From contig NC_079419.1 in the NCBI RefSeq assembly GCF_026213295.1, positions 19,903,975 to 19,967,974 on the forward strand: a DNA stretch of 64,000 bases. The letters are read 5' to 3'. A model generated the notes under the pieces. That model worked only from the letters and a program-made list of their open reading frames with translations, did not search any database and had not been told where the DNA came from. The stretch is from Gadus chalcogrammus. Lineage: Eukaryota > Chordata > Actinopteri > Gadiformes > Gadidae. Shown piece after piece: positions 63,901 through 64,000 of this stretch (position 1 is its first letter; every line of letters starts with the position of its first letter). Made by a program: the position numbers and the translations under genes.

Positions 63901-64000
63901 AATCAACATTGAAATAGCAATAGAAAAAAGCTGCGCAATCTTGTTTTTTTTTTAATTTAAAATTGTAGTTGATCGTTCAAATGGATCCATTATTACAACT

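Overview
This is a vertebrate nuclear genome window, almost certainly from a teleost fish. The genes have multiple GT-AG introns, and the proteins match vertebrate families with fish-like differences. Dinucleotide microsatellites are very long and frequent (CA/GT, CT/GA), and there are tRNA-derived SINEs and small hAT-type DNA elements. The microsatellite density resembles that reported for cod-like fishes (Gadiformes), but that placement is an inference. There are no bacterial features.

Layout. 1-15,190: no coding exon recognised; most likely part of the first intron of hs2st1 (minus strand), with microsatellites, a 23-bp minisatellite (7.3-8.2 kb) and a 275-bp hAT-like element (14.1 kb). 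15,191-15,314 (-): hs2st1 exon 1, divergent from selenof (+, 16,374-22,314), whose five coding exons contain an in-frame UGA selenocysteine codon and whose 3' UTR carries a SECIS element. 23,428-26,741 (-): cldn18, five exons, convergent with selenof. 28,961-29,737 (-): intronless sox14. 29.8-37.6 kb: gene-poor, with long polypurine tracts. 37,590-37,661 (-): tRNA-Pro(TGG). 39,096-45,828 (+): septin2, 11 coding exons. 48,331-54,895 (-): stk25, 11 coding exons. 56,746-60,559 (+): mff, six coding exons. 61,649-63,685 (+): a divergent flap endonuclease 1 homolog, running off the right edge.

By general knowledge of the human map, the order joins pieces that lie on three human chromosomes: HS2ST1/SELENOF (1p22), SOX14/CLDN18 (3q22) and SEPTIN2/STK25/MFF (2q36-q37). 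Local pair orders and orientations look conserved. The genes do not form a pathway: they cover heparan sulfate synthesis and ER protein quality control, epithelial tight junctions, neural transcription, cytoskeletal septins, a Golgi-associated GCKIII kinase, mitochondrial fission and DNA repair.

The observation most worth checking is in stk25. One coding exon has no usable GT donor where its conserved sequence ends. The frame instead stays open through a long (CA)n/(GT)n microsatellite to a donor of exactly the right phase, which would insert about 77 residues, mostly Thr-His repeats, in the C-terminal linker. Two other stk25 exons have long microsatellites starting about 10 nt past their splice donors. 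Also notable are a minisatellite whose higher-order period switches from 92 to 138 bp and an intronic three-armed inverted-repeat structure in septin2.
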